From Xenorhabdus sp. BG5 (GTDB lineage Bacteria; Pseudomonadota; Gammaproteobacteria; Enterobacterales; Enterobacteriaceae), in contig NZ_JADEUG010000003.1 in the NCBI RefSeq assembly GCF_015163665.1, forward strand, positions 89,697 to 153,696: a DNA stretch of 64,000 bases. Reading direction: 5' to 3'. Position 1 is the first letter of the stretch, and each line of letters opens with the position of its first letter. The notes beneath the pieces were generated by a model. It was not told where the DNA came from and made no database searches. It saw only the letters and a program-made list of their open reading frames with translations. Below are positions 10,441 to 20,900 of the stretch, piece by piece. A program made the translations under genes and the position numbers.

Positions 10441-10481
10441 GTGGGCAAAATTGTGAAAAAACAAAGACCTGTCAACCTTGA
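10419..10481 (+). CDS. possible 20-residue leader peptide overlapping sdhC start
   Basis: An ATG at 10419, seven bases after an AGGA motif, opens a 20-codon frame (begins [12 protein letters not shown], three cysteines) that ends at 10481 inside sdhC in another frame. It is better placed for ribosome binding than the sdhC start at 10441. It may couple translation to sdhC or be chance. Confidence 0.25.
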   Translation: MENKKKLCGQNCEKTKTCQP

Positions 10482-10830
10482 TCTGCGGACGATTAACCAA
10501 CCCGTCTCCGCGATAGCATCGATCTTGCACCGTATCTCAGGCATCATCACCTTTATCGCAGTTGGCATTCTACTGTGGTTATTGGGGATGTCTCTATCTT
10601 CGCAAGAGGGCTTCCTGCAAGCATCTGAAATCATGACTGGCTTCTTCGCCAAATTTATCCTGTGGGGGATATTGACGGCGCTGGCTTACCACATCTGTGG
10701 AGGTATTCGCCATGTGTTGATGGATTTTGGTTTCCTGGAAGAAAATCTCGCTACCGGTAGTGCATCTGCCAAAGTAGCAATAGCAATCGCGGTTATTCTG
10801 TCTATTCTGGCTGGGGTATTATTATGGTAA
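10441..10830 (+). CDS. sdhC: succinate dehydrogenase cytochrome b556 subunit SdhC
   Basis: Membrane anchor of complex II; with SdhD it binds heme b and ubiquinone. With the GTG at 10441 the protein is 129 residues, as in E. coli, and begins [15 protein letters not shown]. Three membrane helices are visible, and His84 in [11 protein letters not shown] is the family heme ligand. The start is unusual: GTG, with the only strong Shine-Dalgarno (GGAGG, 10414-10418) 22 bases away; a GTG at 10453 is an alternative. First gene of sdhCDAB-sucABCD; its frame overlaps sdhD by 7 bases. Confidence 0.93.
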   Translation: MGKIVKKQRPVNLDLRTINQPVSAIASILHRISGIITFIAVGILLWLLGMSLSSQEGFLQASEIMTGFFAKFILWGILTALAYHICGGIRHVLMDFGFLEENLATGSASAKVAIAIAVILSILAGVLLW

Positions 10831-11171
10831 GCAACGCATCCGCTTTGGGTCGTACAGGTATTCAGGATTGGCTGCTATTGCGCGCATCCGCAATTATTAT
10901 TGTCTTGTACGTTCTCTATCTCGTCGGTTTTGTCGCAACAACGTCGGATATTACCTACGAAGTCTGGCGGGGTTTCTTTTCTTCATCCCTCACTAAAGTA
11001 TTCACCGTGTTGACGCTGCTTTCCATTCTGGTTCATGCGTGGATTGGAATGTGGCAGGTATTGACAGATTATGTCAAACCGCTCGCATTGCGTCTGGTTT
11101 TGCAACTGGTGATTATCGTTGCGCTGTTAACTTATTTGATTTACGGAACAATTGTGGTGTGGGGTGCATAA
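10824..11171 (+). CDS. sdhD: succinate dehydrogenase membrane anchor SdhD
   Basis: Second membrane anchor of complex II, 115 residues as in E. coli, three helices. His71 and Tyr83 in [15 protein letters not shown] match the E. coli quinone/heme site residues. The start overlaps sdhC by 7 bases and the stop abuts the sdhA ATG, so the anchor and catalytic subunits are translationally coupled. Confidence 0.96.
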   Translation: MVSNASALGRTGIQDWLLLRASAIIIVLYVLYLVGFVATTSDITYEVWRGFFSSSLTKVFTVLTLLSILVHAWIGMWQVLTDYVKPLALRLVLQLVIIVALLTYLIYGTIVVWGA

Positions 11172-12938
11172 ATGAAACTGCCAGTAAGAGAGTTTGACGC
11201 TGTTGTTATTGGTGCGGGTGGCGCAGGTATGCGTGCTGCACTGCAAATTTCACAAATGGGTTTATCCTGTGCTTTGATTTCCAAGGTGTTCCCAACTCGC
11301 TCCCATACTGTATCAGCACAGGGTGGGATCACTGTTGCTTTGGGCAATTCCCATGATGATAACTGGGAATGGCACATGTATGATACGGTGAAAGGTTCCG
11401 ATTATATTGGTGACCAGGATGCTATCGAATATATGTGTAAGACTGGCCCAGAAGCTATTTTGGAACTGGAACACATGGGGCTGCCATTCTCCCGCTTGGA
11501 TAATGGCCGTATTTACCAACGTCCATTTGGTGGGCAATCCAGAAATTTTGGTGGTGAGCAGGCTGCTCGTACTGCCGCTGCTGCTGACCGAACTGGTCAT
11601 GCTCTATTACATACTCTGTATCAGCAGAATTTAAAAAACCACACGACCATCTTCTCCGAATGGTACTCGTTGGATCTGGTTAAGAATCAGGATGGCGCAA
11701 TTGTCGGTTGTACCGCAATTTGTATCGAAACCGGTGAAGTGGTCTATTTCAAAGCTAAGGCGACTATTCTGGCAACCGGTGGTGCTGGCCGTATCTTCCA
11801 ATCCACAACTAATGCGCATATCAATACCGGTGATGGTGTGGGGATGGCATTGCGTGCAGGTGTTCCTGTTCAGGATATGGAAATGTGGCAATTCCACCCA
11901 ACGGGTATTGCTGGCGCGGGTGTTTTGGTTACAGAAGGCTGTCGTGGTGAAGGTGGTTACCTACTGAATAAAGATGGTGAACGCTTTATGGAACGTTATG
12001 CGCCAAATGCCAAAGACCTTGCTGGTCGTGATGTGGTTGCACGTTCTATGATGATCGAAATCCGTGAAGGCCGCGGCTGCGAAGGCCCATGGGGTCCGCA
12101 CGTCAAACTGAAACTGGATCATTTGGGTAAAGAAGTATTGGAATCCCGCCTGCCAGGTATCCTTGAATTATCCCGTACTTTCGCCCACGTCGATCCAGTA
12201 AAAGAGCCGATCCCTGTTATCCCAACCTGTCATTATATGATGGGAGGTATTCCAACTAAGATTACGGGTCAGGCGCTGACAGTCAATGAAAAAGGCGAAG
12301 ATGTGGTGATCCCTGGGCTGTTTGCTGTGGGTGAAATTGCTTGTGTATCTGTTCACGGCGCGAACCGTCTGGGCGGTAATTCACTGCTTGATCTGGTGGT
12401 ATTTGGTCGCTCCGCAGGCTTGCATTTGAAAGAGTGTTTGATGGAACAAGGCACTAGCCGTGATGCCAGCGAATCTGATGTCGATGCAGCACTTCAACGT
12501 TTGAACCGTTGGAATAACACCCGTTCAGGTGAAGATCCAGTGGAAATCCGCAAAGCATTGCAAGCTTGTATGCAGCATAATTTCTCGGTATTCCGTGAAG
12601 GTGATGCGATGGCAAGAGGATTGGAAGAGCTGAAAGTGATCCGCGAACGCCTAAAAAATGCTCGTCTGGATGATACTTCATCGGAATTCAATACCCAACG
12701 CATCGAATGTTTGGAATTGGATAACCTGATGGAAACAGCCTATTCAACTGCGGTTGCTGCGAACTTCCGTACAGAAAGTCGTGGTGCCCATAGCCGCTTT
12801 GACTATCCAGAGCGTGATGATGCTAACTGGCTGTGCCATAGCCTGTACTTACCGCAAACTGAGAGCATGACTCGCCGTGAAGTGAATATGCAGCCAACGC
12901 TGCGTGAAGCTTTTCCGCCGAAAGTGCGTTCTTACTAA
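11172..12938 (+). CDS. sdhA: succinate dehydrogenase flavoprotein SdhA
   Basis: Catalytic subunit that oxidises succinate to fumarate with covalent FAD; 588 residues, as in E. coli. The Rossmann motif [10 protein letters not shown] lies at residues 11-20. His45 in [10 protein letters not shown] is the residue that carries FAD. The substrate-site stretch FHPTGI and the later [19 protein letters not shown] are intact. It faces the cytoplasm and docks on SdhB. Confidence 0.98.
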   Translation: MKLPVREFDAVVIGAGGAGMRAALQISQMGLSCALISKVFPTRSHTVSAQGGITVALGNSHDDNWEWHMYDTVKGSDYIGDQDAIEYMCKTGPEAILELEHMGLPFSRLDNGRIYQRPFGGQSRNFGGEQAARTAAAADRTGHALLHTLYQQNLKNHTTIFSEWYSLDLVKNQDGAIVGCTAICIETGEVVYFKAKATILATGGAGRIFQSTTNAHINTGDGVGMALRAGVPVQDMEMWQFHPTGIAGAGVLVTEGCRGEGGYLLNKDGERFMERYAPNAKDLAGRDVVARSMMIEIREGRGCEGPWGPHVKLKLDHLGKEVLESRLPGILELSRTFAHVDPVKEPIPVIPTCHYMMGGIPTKITGQALTVNEKGEDVVIPGLFAVGEIACVSVHGANRLGGNSLLDLVVFGRSAGLHLKECLMEQGTSRDASESDVDAALQRLNRWNNTRSGEDPVEIRKALQACMQHNFSVFREGDAMARGLEELKVIRERLKNARLDDTSSEFNTQRIECLELDNLMETAYSTAVAANFRTESRGAHSRFDYPERDDANWLCHSLYLPQTESMTRREVNMQPTLREAFPPKVRSY

Positions 12939-12975
12939 TTGTATTGCTGATGTTCCAGTTGCGGAGAAATAGATT

Positions 12976-13692
12976 ATGAAACTTGAATTTTCAATTTATC
13001 GTTATAATCCAGATGTCGATGATGTACCTCGTATGCAGGATTACACGCTGGAAGCAGAGGAAGGGCGTGACATGATGTTGCTGGATGCGCTCATCCAGCT
13101 AAAAGAACAAGATCCAACTTTGTCATTCCGCCGCTCTTGTCGTGAGGGTGTTTGTGGCTCTGATGGCGTGAATATGAACGGTAAAAACGGTTTGGCATGT
13201 ATTACATCCATTTCAGCGTTGCGTCGTGGCAATAAGAAAATTGTTATTCGTCCATTGCCTGGTCTGCCTGTGGTTCGTGATCTGGTTGTTGATATGAGTC
13301 AGTTCTACACGCAATATGAGAAAATCCGCCCTTATCTGATTAATGATGGTAAAAATCCACCCGCGCGTGAGCACCTGCAATCACCAGTACAGCGTGAAAA
13401 GCTGGATGGTTTGTATGAATGTATCTTATGTGCCTGTTGCTCAACGTCTTGCCCATCATTCTGGTGGAATCCGGATAAATTTATCGGTCCAGCCGGTCTT
13501 TTAGCGGCATACCGTTTCCTGATTGATAGCCGTGATACTGAAACAAGTTCGCGATTGGATAATCTGAATGATGCATTCAGTGTCTTCCGTTGCCACGGAA
13601 TTATGAATTGCGTCAACGTATGTCCTAAAGGATTGAATCCGACAAAAGCGATTGGTCATATTAAATCGATGTTGCTGAAACATAGCGCATAG
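12976..13692 (+). CDS. sdhB: succinate dehydrogenase iron-sulfur subunit SdhB
   Basis: Carries electrons from FAD to quinone through three Fe-S clusters; 238 residues, as in E. coli. Cluster motifs are in order: CREGVCGSDGVNMNG (2Fe-2S) near residue 55, CILCACCSTSCPSFWWN near residue 150, and CHGIMNCVNVCPKGLNP near residue 206. Last gene of sdhCDAB; the operon probably reads on into sucABCD through a structured spacer. Confidence 0.98.
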   Translation: MKLEFSIYRYNPDVDDVPRMQDYTLEAEEGRDMMLLDALIQLKEQDPTLSFRRSCREGVCGSDGVNMNGKNGLACITSISALRRGNKKIVIRPLPGLPVVRDLVVDMSQFYTQYEKIRPYLINDGKNPPAREHLQSPVQREKLDGLYECILCACCSTSCPSFWWNPDKFIGPAGLLAAYRFLIDSRDTETSSRLDNLNDAFSVFRCHGIMNCVNVCPKGLNPTKAIGHIKSMLLKHSA

Positions 13693-14028
13693 CAAAATAA
13701 AAAATTTGTGCATAAATAACACATAAATAGTGTGTAAATAGTGCATATAATGTTGCCCTCCACAATTTTGAAATAAATATCAAATCAGTGGAGGGCATTA
13801 AAGAATGAAAAATGATAAATTGCCTACTGCTAAAGACGAAATATGTTTCTAAATAAAGGGATCTTTAAAAACTGATATTCGGTTTTTAAAGGTTCCTTGA
13901 AGGGTAGGAAAACCCAAAGAAGAACATGCATTAAGCACGTCCAAATGAACCTTTTATCAACACCGCTAATTAAGCGGTATTTGTTAACCACGGCGAAAAC
14001 TAAAGCTTTTAAAGCTTAAGGGCTCACA
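13693..14028. other. sdhB-sucA spacer with two hairpins
   Basis: 336 bases without a gene. Hairpin 1: a 10-base perfect stem, TGCCCTCCAC (13754-13763) with GTGGAGGGCA (13788-13797). Hairpin 2: a 10-base perfect stem, CTTTAAAAAC (13863-13872) with GTTTTTAAAG (13882-13891). Neither has a clear T-tract after it, so these look more like attenuation or RNA-processing elements than full terminators. Confidence 0.6.
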
Positions 14029-16836
14029 ATGCAGAACGGCGCAATGAAGGACTGGCTGGACTCAAGCTTTCTGGCTGGTGCAAACCAGTCTTACATAGAG
14101 CAAATCTATGAAGACTATATAACTGATCCTAATTCTGTTGATGCAAGTTGGAGAGAAATTTTCCAACAATTACCTGATGCAGGACTTAGCGGCGAACAAC
14201 TTCACTCACAGACACGCGATTATTTCCGTCGTCTGGCAAAGGATGCCACGCGTTACCTCACTTCAGTCAGCGATCCAGCAATGGATGCAAAACAAGTCAA
14301 AGTTTTGCAGCTCATCAATGCATTCCGCTTCCGCGGACACCAACATGCAAACCTTGATCCATTGGGATTATGGAAACAGGAACCTGTACCCGATCTTGAT
14401 CCTAGTTTCCATAATTTAACAAAAGCGGATTTTGAAGAAACGTTTAATGTAGGCTCTTTTGCTATTGGCAAAGAGACGATGAAATTGGCTGATCTGTATG
14501 ACGCGCTGAAACGCATTTATTGCGGTTCAATTGGTGCGGAATATATGCACATCACCAATACGGAAGAAAAACGTTGGATCCAGCAGCGTCTGGAATCAGT
14601 GACAGTAAGTTCACAGTTTAGTGCAGAAGAAAAGCGTCGTTTCCTGAAAGAATTAACATCAGCGGAAGGTTTGGAACGCTATTTAGGTGCCAAGTTCCCA
14701 GGGGCGAAGCGTTTCTCCCTGGAAGGTGGCGACGCACTTATCCCTATGTTAAAAGAATTGATCCGTCATGCAGGTAAACAAAATACCCGCGAGGTGGTAT
14801 TAGGAATGGCTCATCGTGGCCGTCTCAACGTTCTGGTCAATCTCTTGGGTAAAAAACCGATTGATCTGTTTGACGAGTTTGCGGGTAAACATAAAGAGCA
14901 TCTGGGTACAGGCGACGTAAAATATCATCAAGGTTTTTCTTCTGATTTTGAAACCGAAGGGGGTTTGGTGCATTTGGCATTGGCCTTTAACCCCTCTCAC
15001 CTTGAGATTGTCAGCCCTGTTGTTATCGGCTCTGTACGTGCTCGCCGTGATCGCCTTGATGAAGGTCGCAGCAACATGGTTCTGCCTGTGACTATCCACG
15101 GTGATGCCGCAGTCACAGGGCAGGGGATTGTTCAGGAAACGTTGAACATGTCTCAGGCTCGTGGTTATGAAGTTGGCGGTACTGTTCGTATCGTAGTGAA
15201 CAACCAGATTGGCTTCACCACTTCTAACCCGAAAGATGCTCGTTCAACACAATATTGTACTGATATTGTGAAAATGGTTCAGGCGCCAATTTTTCACGTT
15301 AATGCAGATGATCCGGAAGCGGTTGCATTCGTCACACGTTTGGCGCTTGACTTCCGTAATACCTTCAAGCGTGACGTCATGATCGATCTGGTCTGTTATC
15401 GTCGCCACGGTCATAACGAAGCTGATGAGCCAAGTGCAACTCAGCCACTGATGTACCAGCAAATCAAAAAACAACCAACTGCACGTAAAATCTATGCAGA
15501 TAAGCTGGTAACGGAAGGTTTGCTGGAAGCCAATGACGTTACTGAGATGGTGAACCTGTACCGTGATGCACTGGATCATGGTGAATGCGTTGTCGATGAA
15601 TGGCACCCAATGGGGTTGCACTCATTCACATGGGAACCCTACCTGAACCACGAATGGGATGAAGAGTATCCACATAAGATGGATATGAAACGTCTGCAAG
15701 ATCTTGGCAAAAGCATCAGTACTGTTCCTGCCGAAGTGGCAATGCACTCACGTGTTGCGAAAATTTATGGCGACCGTGCAGAAATGGCGAATGGCAATAA
15801 ATTGTTTGACTGGGGTGCTGCGGAAACACTGGCTTACGCGACTTTGGTTGATGAAGGTATTCCTGTCCGTATCTCTGGTGAAGATGCGGGACGTGGTACT
15901 TTCTTCCACCGTCATGCCGTTATTCATAACCAAAACAATGCTTCTGTTTATGTGCCTTTGGCGAATATCCACAATGGACAGGGTGTATTTAATGTATGGG
16001 ATTCTGTCCTTTCAGAAGAAGCTGTACTGGCATTTGAATACGGTTATGCAACAACTGAACCTCGTGTCCTGACGATTTGGGAAGCCCAATTTGGTGACTT
16101 TGCCAACGTGGCTCAGGTTGTGATTGACCAATTTATCAGCTCTGGCGAACAGAAATGGGGCCGTATGTGTGGCCTGGTTATGCTGCTGCCACATGGCTAT
16201 GAAGGGCAGGGACCAGAGCATTCATCGGCACGTCTGGAGCGTTATCTGCAACTGTGTGCTGAGCAAAACATGCAGGTTTGCGTACCATCGACTCCAGCTC
16301 AGGTTTATCACATGCTGCGTCGTCAGGCTCTGCGTGGTATGCGCCGTCCGCTTATCGTCATGTCACCGAAATCACTACTGCGTCATCCATTGGCGGTGTC
16401 TACTCTGGATGAATTGGCGTACGGCAAATTTGAACCAGTGATTGGTGAAATTGACACCTTGGAGCCAAAAGGCGTTAAACGCGTTGTGCTTTGTTCCGGT
16501 AAAGTTTATTACGATCTGCTGGAACAGCGTCGTAAGAACGAACAGACTGACGTTGCTATTGTGCGTATTGAACAGCTGTATCCATTCCCACGCCAGCATC
16601 TGCAAGCTGAGCTTGAGCAGTATGCCCATGTTCATGACTTCGTCTGGTGTCAGGAAGAGCCACTGAACCAAGGGGCTTGGTATTGCAGTCAACATAATTT
16701 CCGTGAAGCGATCCCATTTGGGGCTTCTTTACGTTATGCAGGTCGTCCGGCATCTGCTTCCCCAGCTGTGGGATATACGTCTGTTCACCAGCAGCAACAG
16801 CAAGCACTGGTTAATGACGCACTGAACGTTGAATAA
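14029..16836 (+). CDS. sucA: 2-oxoglutarate dehydrogenase E1 component
   Basis: Thiamine-diphosphate enzyme that decarboxylates 2-oxoglutarate and passes the succinyl group to SucB. It has 935 residues against 933 in E. coli. Visible stretches are RGHQHANLDPLGLW, GMAHRGRLNVLVN, the ThDP/Mg region with GDAAVTGQGIVQET and VVNNQIGFTT, and the pyrimidine-domain GEDAGRGTFFHRHAV. It begins MQNGAMKDWLDSSFL like its relatives. It is followed by sucB after 15 bases. Confidence 0.98.
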   Translation: MQNGAMKDWLDSSFLAGANQSYIEQIYEDYITDPNSVDASWREIFQQLPDAGLSGEQLHSQTRDYFRRLAKDATRYLTSVSDPAMDAKQVKVLQLINAFRFRGHQHANLDPLGLWKQEPVPDLDPSFHNLTKADFEETFNVGSFAIGKETMKLADLYDALKRIYCGSIGAEYMHITNTEEKRWIQQRLESVTVSSQFSAEEKRRFLKELTSAEGLERYLGAKFPGAKRFSLEGGDALIPMLKELIRHAGKQNTREVVLGMAHRGRLNVLVNLLGKKPIDLFDEFAGKHKEHLGTGDVKYHQGFSSDFETEGGLVHLALAFNPSHLEIVSPVVIGSVRARRDRLDEGRSNMVLPVTIHGDAAVTGQGIVQETLNMSQARGYEVGGTVRIVVNNQIGFTTSNPKDARSTQYCTDIVKMVQAPIFHVNADDPEAVAFVTRLALDFRNTFKRDVMIDLVCYRRHGHNEADEPSATQPLMYQQIKKQPTARKIYADKLVTEGLLEANDVTEMVNLYRDALDHGECVVDEWHPMGLHSFTWEPYLNHEWDEEYPHKMDMKRLQDLGKSISTVPAEVAMHSRVAKIYGDRAEMANGNKLFDWGAAETLAYATLVDEGIPVRISGEDAGRGTFFHRHAVIHNQNNASVYVPLANIHNGQGVFNVWDSVLSEEAVLAFEYGYATTEPRVLTIWEAQFGDFANVAQVVIDQFISSGEQKWGRMCGLVMLLPHGYEGQGPEHSSARLERYLQLCAEQNMQVCVPSTPAQVYHMLRRQALRGMRRPLIVMSPKSLLRHPLAVSTLDELAYGKFEPVIGEIDTLEPKGVKRVVLCSGKVYYDLLEQRRKNEQTDVAIVRIEQLYPFPRQHLQAELEQYAHVHDFVWCQEEPLNQGAWYCSQHNFREAIPFGASLRYAGRPASASPAVGYTSVHQQQQQALVNDALNVE

Positions 16837-16851
16837 ATTTAAGGATAGAAA

Positions 16852-18063
16852 ATGAGTAGCGTAGAAATTCTGGTCCCAGACCTTCCTGAATCTGTTGCAG
16901 ATGCCACTGTGGCAACGTGGCATAAAAAACCAGGTGACACCATAGAGCGTGATGAAGTGCTGGTTGAAATTGAAACGGATAAAGTTGTTTTGGAAGTACC
17001 AGCAAGTGAAGCCGGTGTTTTGGAATCCATTTTAGAAGAAGAGGGTGCCACTGTTCTGTCCAAACAACTGTTAGGTCGTATCCGTTTAGGTGACAGCACG
17101 GGTATACCTGCCGAAGTAAAAGCTAAAACAGAGGCAACGCCAGCACAGCGTCAGACTGCGTCTTTGGAAGAAGAAAGCAACGATGCACTAAGCCCTGCTG
17201 TTCGTCGTCTGATTGCAGAGCATGATTTAGATCCTGCTGCCATTAAAGGCAGTGGTGTTGGTGGCCGCATTGTTCGTGAAGATATCGAAAAATATGTCGC
17301 TGCGAATAAAAAAGTGAGTGGTAAGCCTGCTGCATCTGCTGAACAGCCATCCTTATTGCCACACCGCAGTGAAAAACGTGTCCCAATGACGCGTCTGCGT
17401 AAGCGTGTTGCAGAACGTTTGCTTGAAGCGAAGAACAATACGGCAATGTTGACGACTTTCAATGAAGTCAACATGAAGCCAATTCAGGAATTGCGCAAGC
17501 AGTATGGCGATGCATTTGAAAAACGTCATGGTGTACGTCTGGGCTTTATGTCTTTCTATGTGAAAGCGGTTGTTGAAGCGTTGAAACGCTATCCAGAAGT
17601 GAACGCTTCCATTGATGGAACGGATGTGGTTTACCACAACTATTTTGATATCAGTATTGCTGTATCTACACCACGTGGTCTGGTTACACCTGTATTGCGT
17701 GATGCAGATGCATTGGGCATGTCTGACATTGAAAAAAGCATCAAAGAGCTGGCTATCAAAGGCCGCGACGGTAAACTGACTGTTGAAGAACTCACTGGAG
17801 GTAATTTCACCATTACCAACGGCGGTGTTTTCGGCTCTCTAATGTCCACCCCGATCATTAACCCGCCACAAAGCGCGATCCTTGGCATGCATGCTATTAA
17901 AGATCGCCCAATGGCTGTAAATGGTCAGGTTGAGATCCTTCCGATGATGTACCTGGCACTGTCCTATGACCACCGTCTGATTGACGGTCGTGAATCAGTC
18001 GGCTTCCTGGTGACCATCAAAGAAATGCTGGAAGATCCAACACGTTTGTTGCTGGATGTATAG
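16852..18063 (+). CDS. sucB: dihydrolipoyl succinyltransferase (E2o)
   Basis: Core of the 2-oxoglutarate dehydrogenase complex; transfers succinyl from lipoyl to CoA. In order in 403 residues: a lipoyl domain with the lipoylated Lys in [13 protein letters not shown] (about residue 44), a linker, a peripheral subunit-binding domain ([20 protein letters not shown], about 108-145), and the catalytic domain ending with [11 protein letters not shown], whose His and Asp are catalytic. A ribosome site AAGGAT precedes the ATG. Confidence 0.98.
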   Translation: MSSVEILVPDLPESVADATVATWHKKPGDTIERDEVLVEIETDKVVLEVPASEAGVLESILEEEGATVLSKQLLGRIRLGDSTGIPAEVKAKTEATPAQRQTASLEEESNDALSPAVRRLIAEHDLDPAAIKGSGVGGRIVREDIEKYVAANKKVSGKPAASAEQPSLLPHRSEKRVPMTRLRKRVAERLLEAKNNTAMLTTFNEVNMKPIQELRKQYGDAFEKRHGVRLGFMSFYVKAVVEALKRYPEVNASIDGTDVVYHNYFDISIAVSTPRGLVTPVLRDADALGMSDIEKSIKELAIKGRDGKLTVEELTGGNFTITNGGVFGSLMSTPIINPPQSAILGMHAIKDRPMAVNGQVEILPMMYLALSYDHRLIDGRESVGFLVTIKEMLEDPTRLLLDV

Positions 18064-18137
18064 CATCACTATCGGCGGAGAGTGTGAATTCCGCCAAGTC
18101 TGAAGTAATACGACGTTGATGTAAAAATATATGCAGG

Positions 18138-18155
18138 CCAGCCCCTTGGGGCTGG
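18138..18155. other. sucB-sucC intergenic hairpin
   Basis: Perfect 8-base stem CCAGCCCC / GGGGCTGG with a TT loop, no T-tract. It may stabilise or process the polycistronic mRNA between the two enzyme complexes. Confidence 0.5.
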
Positions 18156-18221
18156 TCATATCCAGAGCAACAAAATAGAAGGTAATTTACCTTTCTTAAA
18201 TTAAATTATGGATAGAACATC

Positions 18222-19388
18222 ATGAATTTACACGAGTATCAGGCAAAACAACTTTTTGCACGGTATGGTTTACCAGCACCTGCTGGCTATGCTTGTACCA
18301 CACCGCGCGAAGCAGAAGAAGCAGCATCCAAGATTGGTTCAGGCCCTTGGGTCGTTAAATGTCAGGTTCATGCAGGTGGCCGCGGTAAGGCTGGTGGCGT
18401 AAAAGTCGTCAACAGTAAAGAAGATATCCGCACTTTTGCTGAACTATGGCTGGGTAAACGACTGGTAACTTACCAGACAGATGCACAGGGGCAACCTGTC
18501 CATCAGATCTTGGTGGAAGGGGCAACCGATATTGCCAAGGAGCTGTATCTCGGGGCTGTTGTTGACCGCGGTACACGTCGTGTAGTGTTCATGGCCTCTA
18601 CTGAAGGTGGCGTCGAAATAGAAAAAGTGGCGGAAGAAACGCCTGAACTCATTCATAAAGCCATTATCGACCCACTCTCTGGCCCTATGCCGTATCAAGG
18701 CCGTGAATTGGCATTTAAACTTGGTCTGACTGGTAAGCAAGTTGGTCAATTCACCAAGATTTTCTTGGGCTTGGCTAACCTGTTCTTAGAGCGTGATTTG
18801 GCATTGGTCGAAATCAACCCTCTGGTGATCACAATGCAAGGTGATTTGGTTTGTTTGGATGGAAAATTGAGTGCTGATGGTAATGCGATGTTCCGTCAGG
18901 CTGAATTGCGTGAAATGCACGATCCTTCACAGGAAGATCCACGTGAAGCTCAGGCCGCACAATGGGAACTGAACTATGTTGCGCTGGATGGCAACATTGG
19001 TTGTATGGTGAATGGTGCAGGTCTGGCAATGGGAACGATGGACATTGTCAAACTGCACGGTGGTGCACCGGCCAACTTCCTTGATGTCGGTGGTGGAGCA
19101 ACAAAAGAGCGTGTTACCGAAGCATTCAAAATTATCTTGTCAGATGAAAACGTTAAGGCTGTTTTGGTGAATATCTTTGGTGGTATCGTTCGCTGTGACT
19201 TGATTGCTGACGGTATTATTGGTGCGGTGGAAGAAGTGGGTGTTAACGTACCGGTAGTCGTTCGTCTGGAAGGAAACAATGCTGAGCTGGGTGCTAAGAA
19301 ACTGGCGGATAGCGGCTTGAACATCATTGCAGCTACCAGTTTGACAGACGCAGCTAAACAGGCAGTAGCAGCAGCGGGGAATAAATAA
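18222..19388 (+). CDS. sucC: succinyl-CoA synthetase beta subunit (ADP-forming)
   Basis: ATP-grasp subunit of the enzyme that makes ATP from succinyl-CoA. It has 388 residues as in E. coli, starting [20 protein letters not shown]. The ATP-grasp stretch [14 protein letters not shown] and the C-terminal DVGGGAT and [10 protein letters not shown] loops are present. The stop overlaps the sucD ATG by one base. Confidence 0.98.
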   Translation: MNLHEYQAKQLFARYGLPAPAGYACTTPREAEEAASKIGSGPWVVKCQVHAGGRGKAGGVKVVNSKEDIRTFAELWLGKRLVTYQTDAQGQPVHQILVEGATDIAKELYLGAVVDRGTRRVVFMASTEGGVEIEKVAEETPELIHKAIIDPLSGPMPYQGRELAFKLGLTGKQVGQFTKIFLGLANLFLERDLALVEINPLVITMQGDLVCLDGKLSADGNAMFRQAELREMHDPSQEDPREAQAAQWELNYVALDGNIGCMVNGAGLAMGTMDIVKLHGGAPANFLDVGGGATKERVTEAFKIILSDENVKAVLVNIFGGIVRCDLIADGIIGAVEEVGVNVPVVVRLEGNNAELGAKKLADSGLNIIAATSLTDAAKQAVAAAGNK

Positions 19389-20257
19389 TGTCTATCTTAA
19401 TCGATAAAAACACCAAAGTGATTTGTCAGGGTTTTACTGGTAGCCAAGGTACTTTTCACTCCGAACAGGCGATAGCTTACGGTACTCAAATGGTGGGTGG
19501 CGTCACACCGGGTAAAGGTGGCACTGAGCATTTAGGATTACCTGTATTCAACACCGTACGTGAAGCCGTTGAAGCAACGGGGGCAACCGCTTCTGTTATC
19601 TACGTTCCGGCACCATTCTGTAAAGATTCTATTCTGGAAGCGATTGATGCAGGCATTAAACTGATCATCACTATTACAGAAGGCATCCCAACACTCGATA
19701 TGTTGACCGTAAAGGAAAAACTGGATCAGGCAGGTGTTCGTATGATTGGTCCTAACTGTCCGGGTGTCATTACTCCTGACGAGTGTAAGATCGGTATTAT
19801 GCCTGGTCATATTCACAAGTCAGGTAAAGTGGGCATTGTTTCCCGTTCAGGCACACTGACTTATGAAGCGGTTAAACAGACCACAGATGCTGGGTTAGGG
19901 CAATCTACCTGTGTTGGTATCGGTGGTGATCCAATCCCAGGTTCAAACTTTATTGATATTCTGCAACTGTTCCAGGAAGATCCACAGACAGAAGCAATTG
20001 TCATGATTGGTGAAATTGGTGGTACAGCCGAAGAAGAAGCTGCGGCTTATATCAAAGAACATGTGACTAAGCCAGTTGTTGCTTATATTGCGGGTGTGAC
20101 TGCCCCCAAAGGTAAGCGCATGGGCCATGCCGGAGCGATTATCGCAGGTGGTAAAGGAACAGCAGATGAGAAATTTGCTGCACTGGAAGCCGCGGGCGTG
20201 AAGACTGTCCGTAGCCTTGCAGACATTGGTGATGCTGTAAAAGCGTTATTGGCATAA
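19388..20257 (+). CDS. sucD: succinyl-CoA synthetase alpha subunit
   Basis: CoA-binding subunit carrying the phosphohistidine; 289 residues, as in E. coli. The N-terminal Rossmann stretch [18 protein letters not shown], the GPNCPG loop and the catalytic-His stretch [17 protein letters not shown] (about residues 242-258) are intact. Last gene of the sdh-suc operon, followed by a terminator. Confidence 0.98.
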   Translation: MSILIDKNTKVICQGFTGSQGTFHSEQAIAYGTQMVGGVTPGKGGTEHLGLPVFNTVREAVEATGATASVIYVPAPFCKDSILEAIDAGIKLIITITEGIPTLDMLTVKEKLDQAGVRMIGPNCPGVITPDECKIGIMPGHIHKSGKVGIVSRSGTLTYEAVKQTTDAGLGQSTCVGIGGDPIPGSNFIDILQLFQEDPQTEAIVMIGEIGGTAEEEAAAYIKEHVTKPVVAYIAGVTAPKGKRMGHAGAIIAGGKGTADEKFAALEAAGVKTVRSLADIGDAVKALLA

Positions 20258-20285
20258 AGATCACAAAATAAACTCTTTTTATAGA

Positions 20286-20315
20286 AAAAGGCTGCCTTTG
20301 GGTGGCCTTTTATTT
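20286..20315 (+). terminator. terminator of the sdh-suc operon
   Basis: AAGGCTGCC (20288-20296), loop TTTG, GGTGGCCTT (20301-20309), then a T-rich run: nine base pairs including two G-T. In E. coli this 3' UTR yields the small RNA SdhX; whether an equivalent exists here cannot be told from sequence alone. Confidence 0.75.
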
Positions 20316-20515
20316 TAATTTATAATATTAACAGTAGGTTAGTCATTTATAAGATCAGTTTTTTTTCAATTTAATTGAACTTGATTTTAGTAAAACCTAT
20401 TTATTTGATTAATAAAATAGGAAATATCGGGAAAATATATTTTTTAAAGAATGAAAACGAAAAGTTAATTTTCTAACGCGTTTTACAGCAAAAAATAAAT
20501 TACGAATCATTGCAA

Positions 20516-20532
20516 ATAACAACTTATTAACA
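20516..20532 (-). promoter_or_regulatory. candidate ArcA box upstream of cydA
   Basis: On the minus strand: TGTTAAtaagtTGTTAT, two TGTTA-type direct repeats spaced 11 bases start to start, the pattern known for ArcA binding. It lies about 370 bases before cydA, which ArcA activates in E. coli. Confidence 0.5.
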
Positions 20533-20587
20533 CTAAGTAAACCATAATGAAATAATAACTGTAACGCTTAACAAAATAAGGAAAAAA

Positions 20588-20601
20588 TTGACTAAAATCA
20601 A
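20588..20601. promoter_or_regulatory. candidate FNR box upstream of cydA
   Basis: TTGAC-TAAA-ATCAA matches the FNR consensus TTGAT-N4-ATCAA at 9 of 10 positions, 300 bases before cydA. FNR repression of cyd under strict anaerobiosis is known in E. coli. Confidence 0.6.
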
Positions 20602-20900
20602 TTTATTACTCTGGATTGTATTCGCTAAACTTGATTAAATTGATCTAGTATATATAGGTATTAACCTGAGAATGTATAGTATTGTTGACCTATATTCAGA
20701 ATTCTAAGCTGAGTCACGTAAAAGCTATTTATTGTATGTGAATATAGGCGTAATATTATTGTGGTATCTATTGAATTTTTGATTTTGTAATAATTCATTG
20801 TTGTGTTTGAGGCATTTATTGCTGGTAGTTACGAGACTTTCGTTTTACGAAGTCGGGTTGCCGCAAGTCGGTGTCTTCCTGCTAGGAGCAAGGAGTCAAG

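Larger units (their letters stand above)
20258..20900. other. sucD-cydA intergenic regulatory region
   Basis: About 640 very AT-rich bases. After the sdh-suc terminator it holds candidate ArcA and FNR sites and a GC-richer leader close to cydA. E. coli has mngRAB here; no trace is seen. Confidence 0.75.

Noticed and set aside
14800..15621. Long antisense frames inside sucA
   Set aside because: Common by-product of codon bias opposite a strongly coding gene; none resembles a family.
20632..20645. TTGATTAAATTGAT near cydA as a second FNR box
   Set aside because: The half-sites are direct, not inverted, so it does not fit the FNR dyad.
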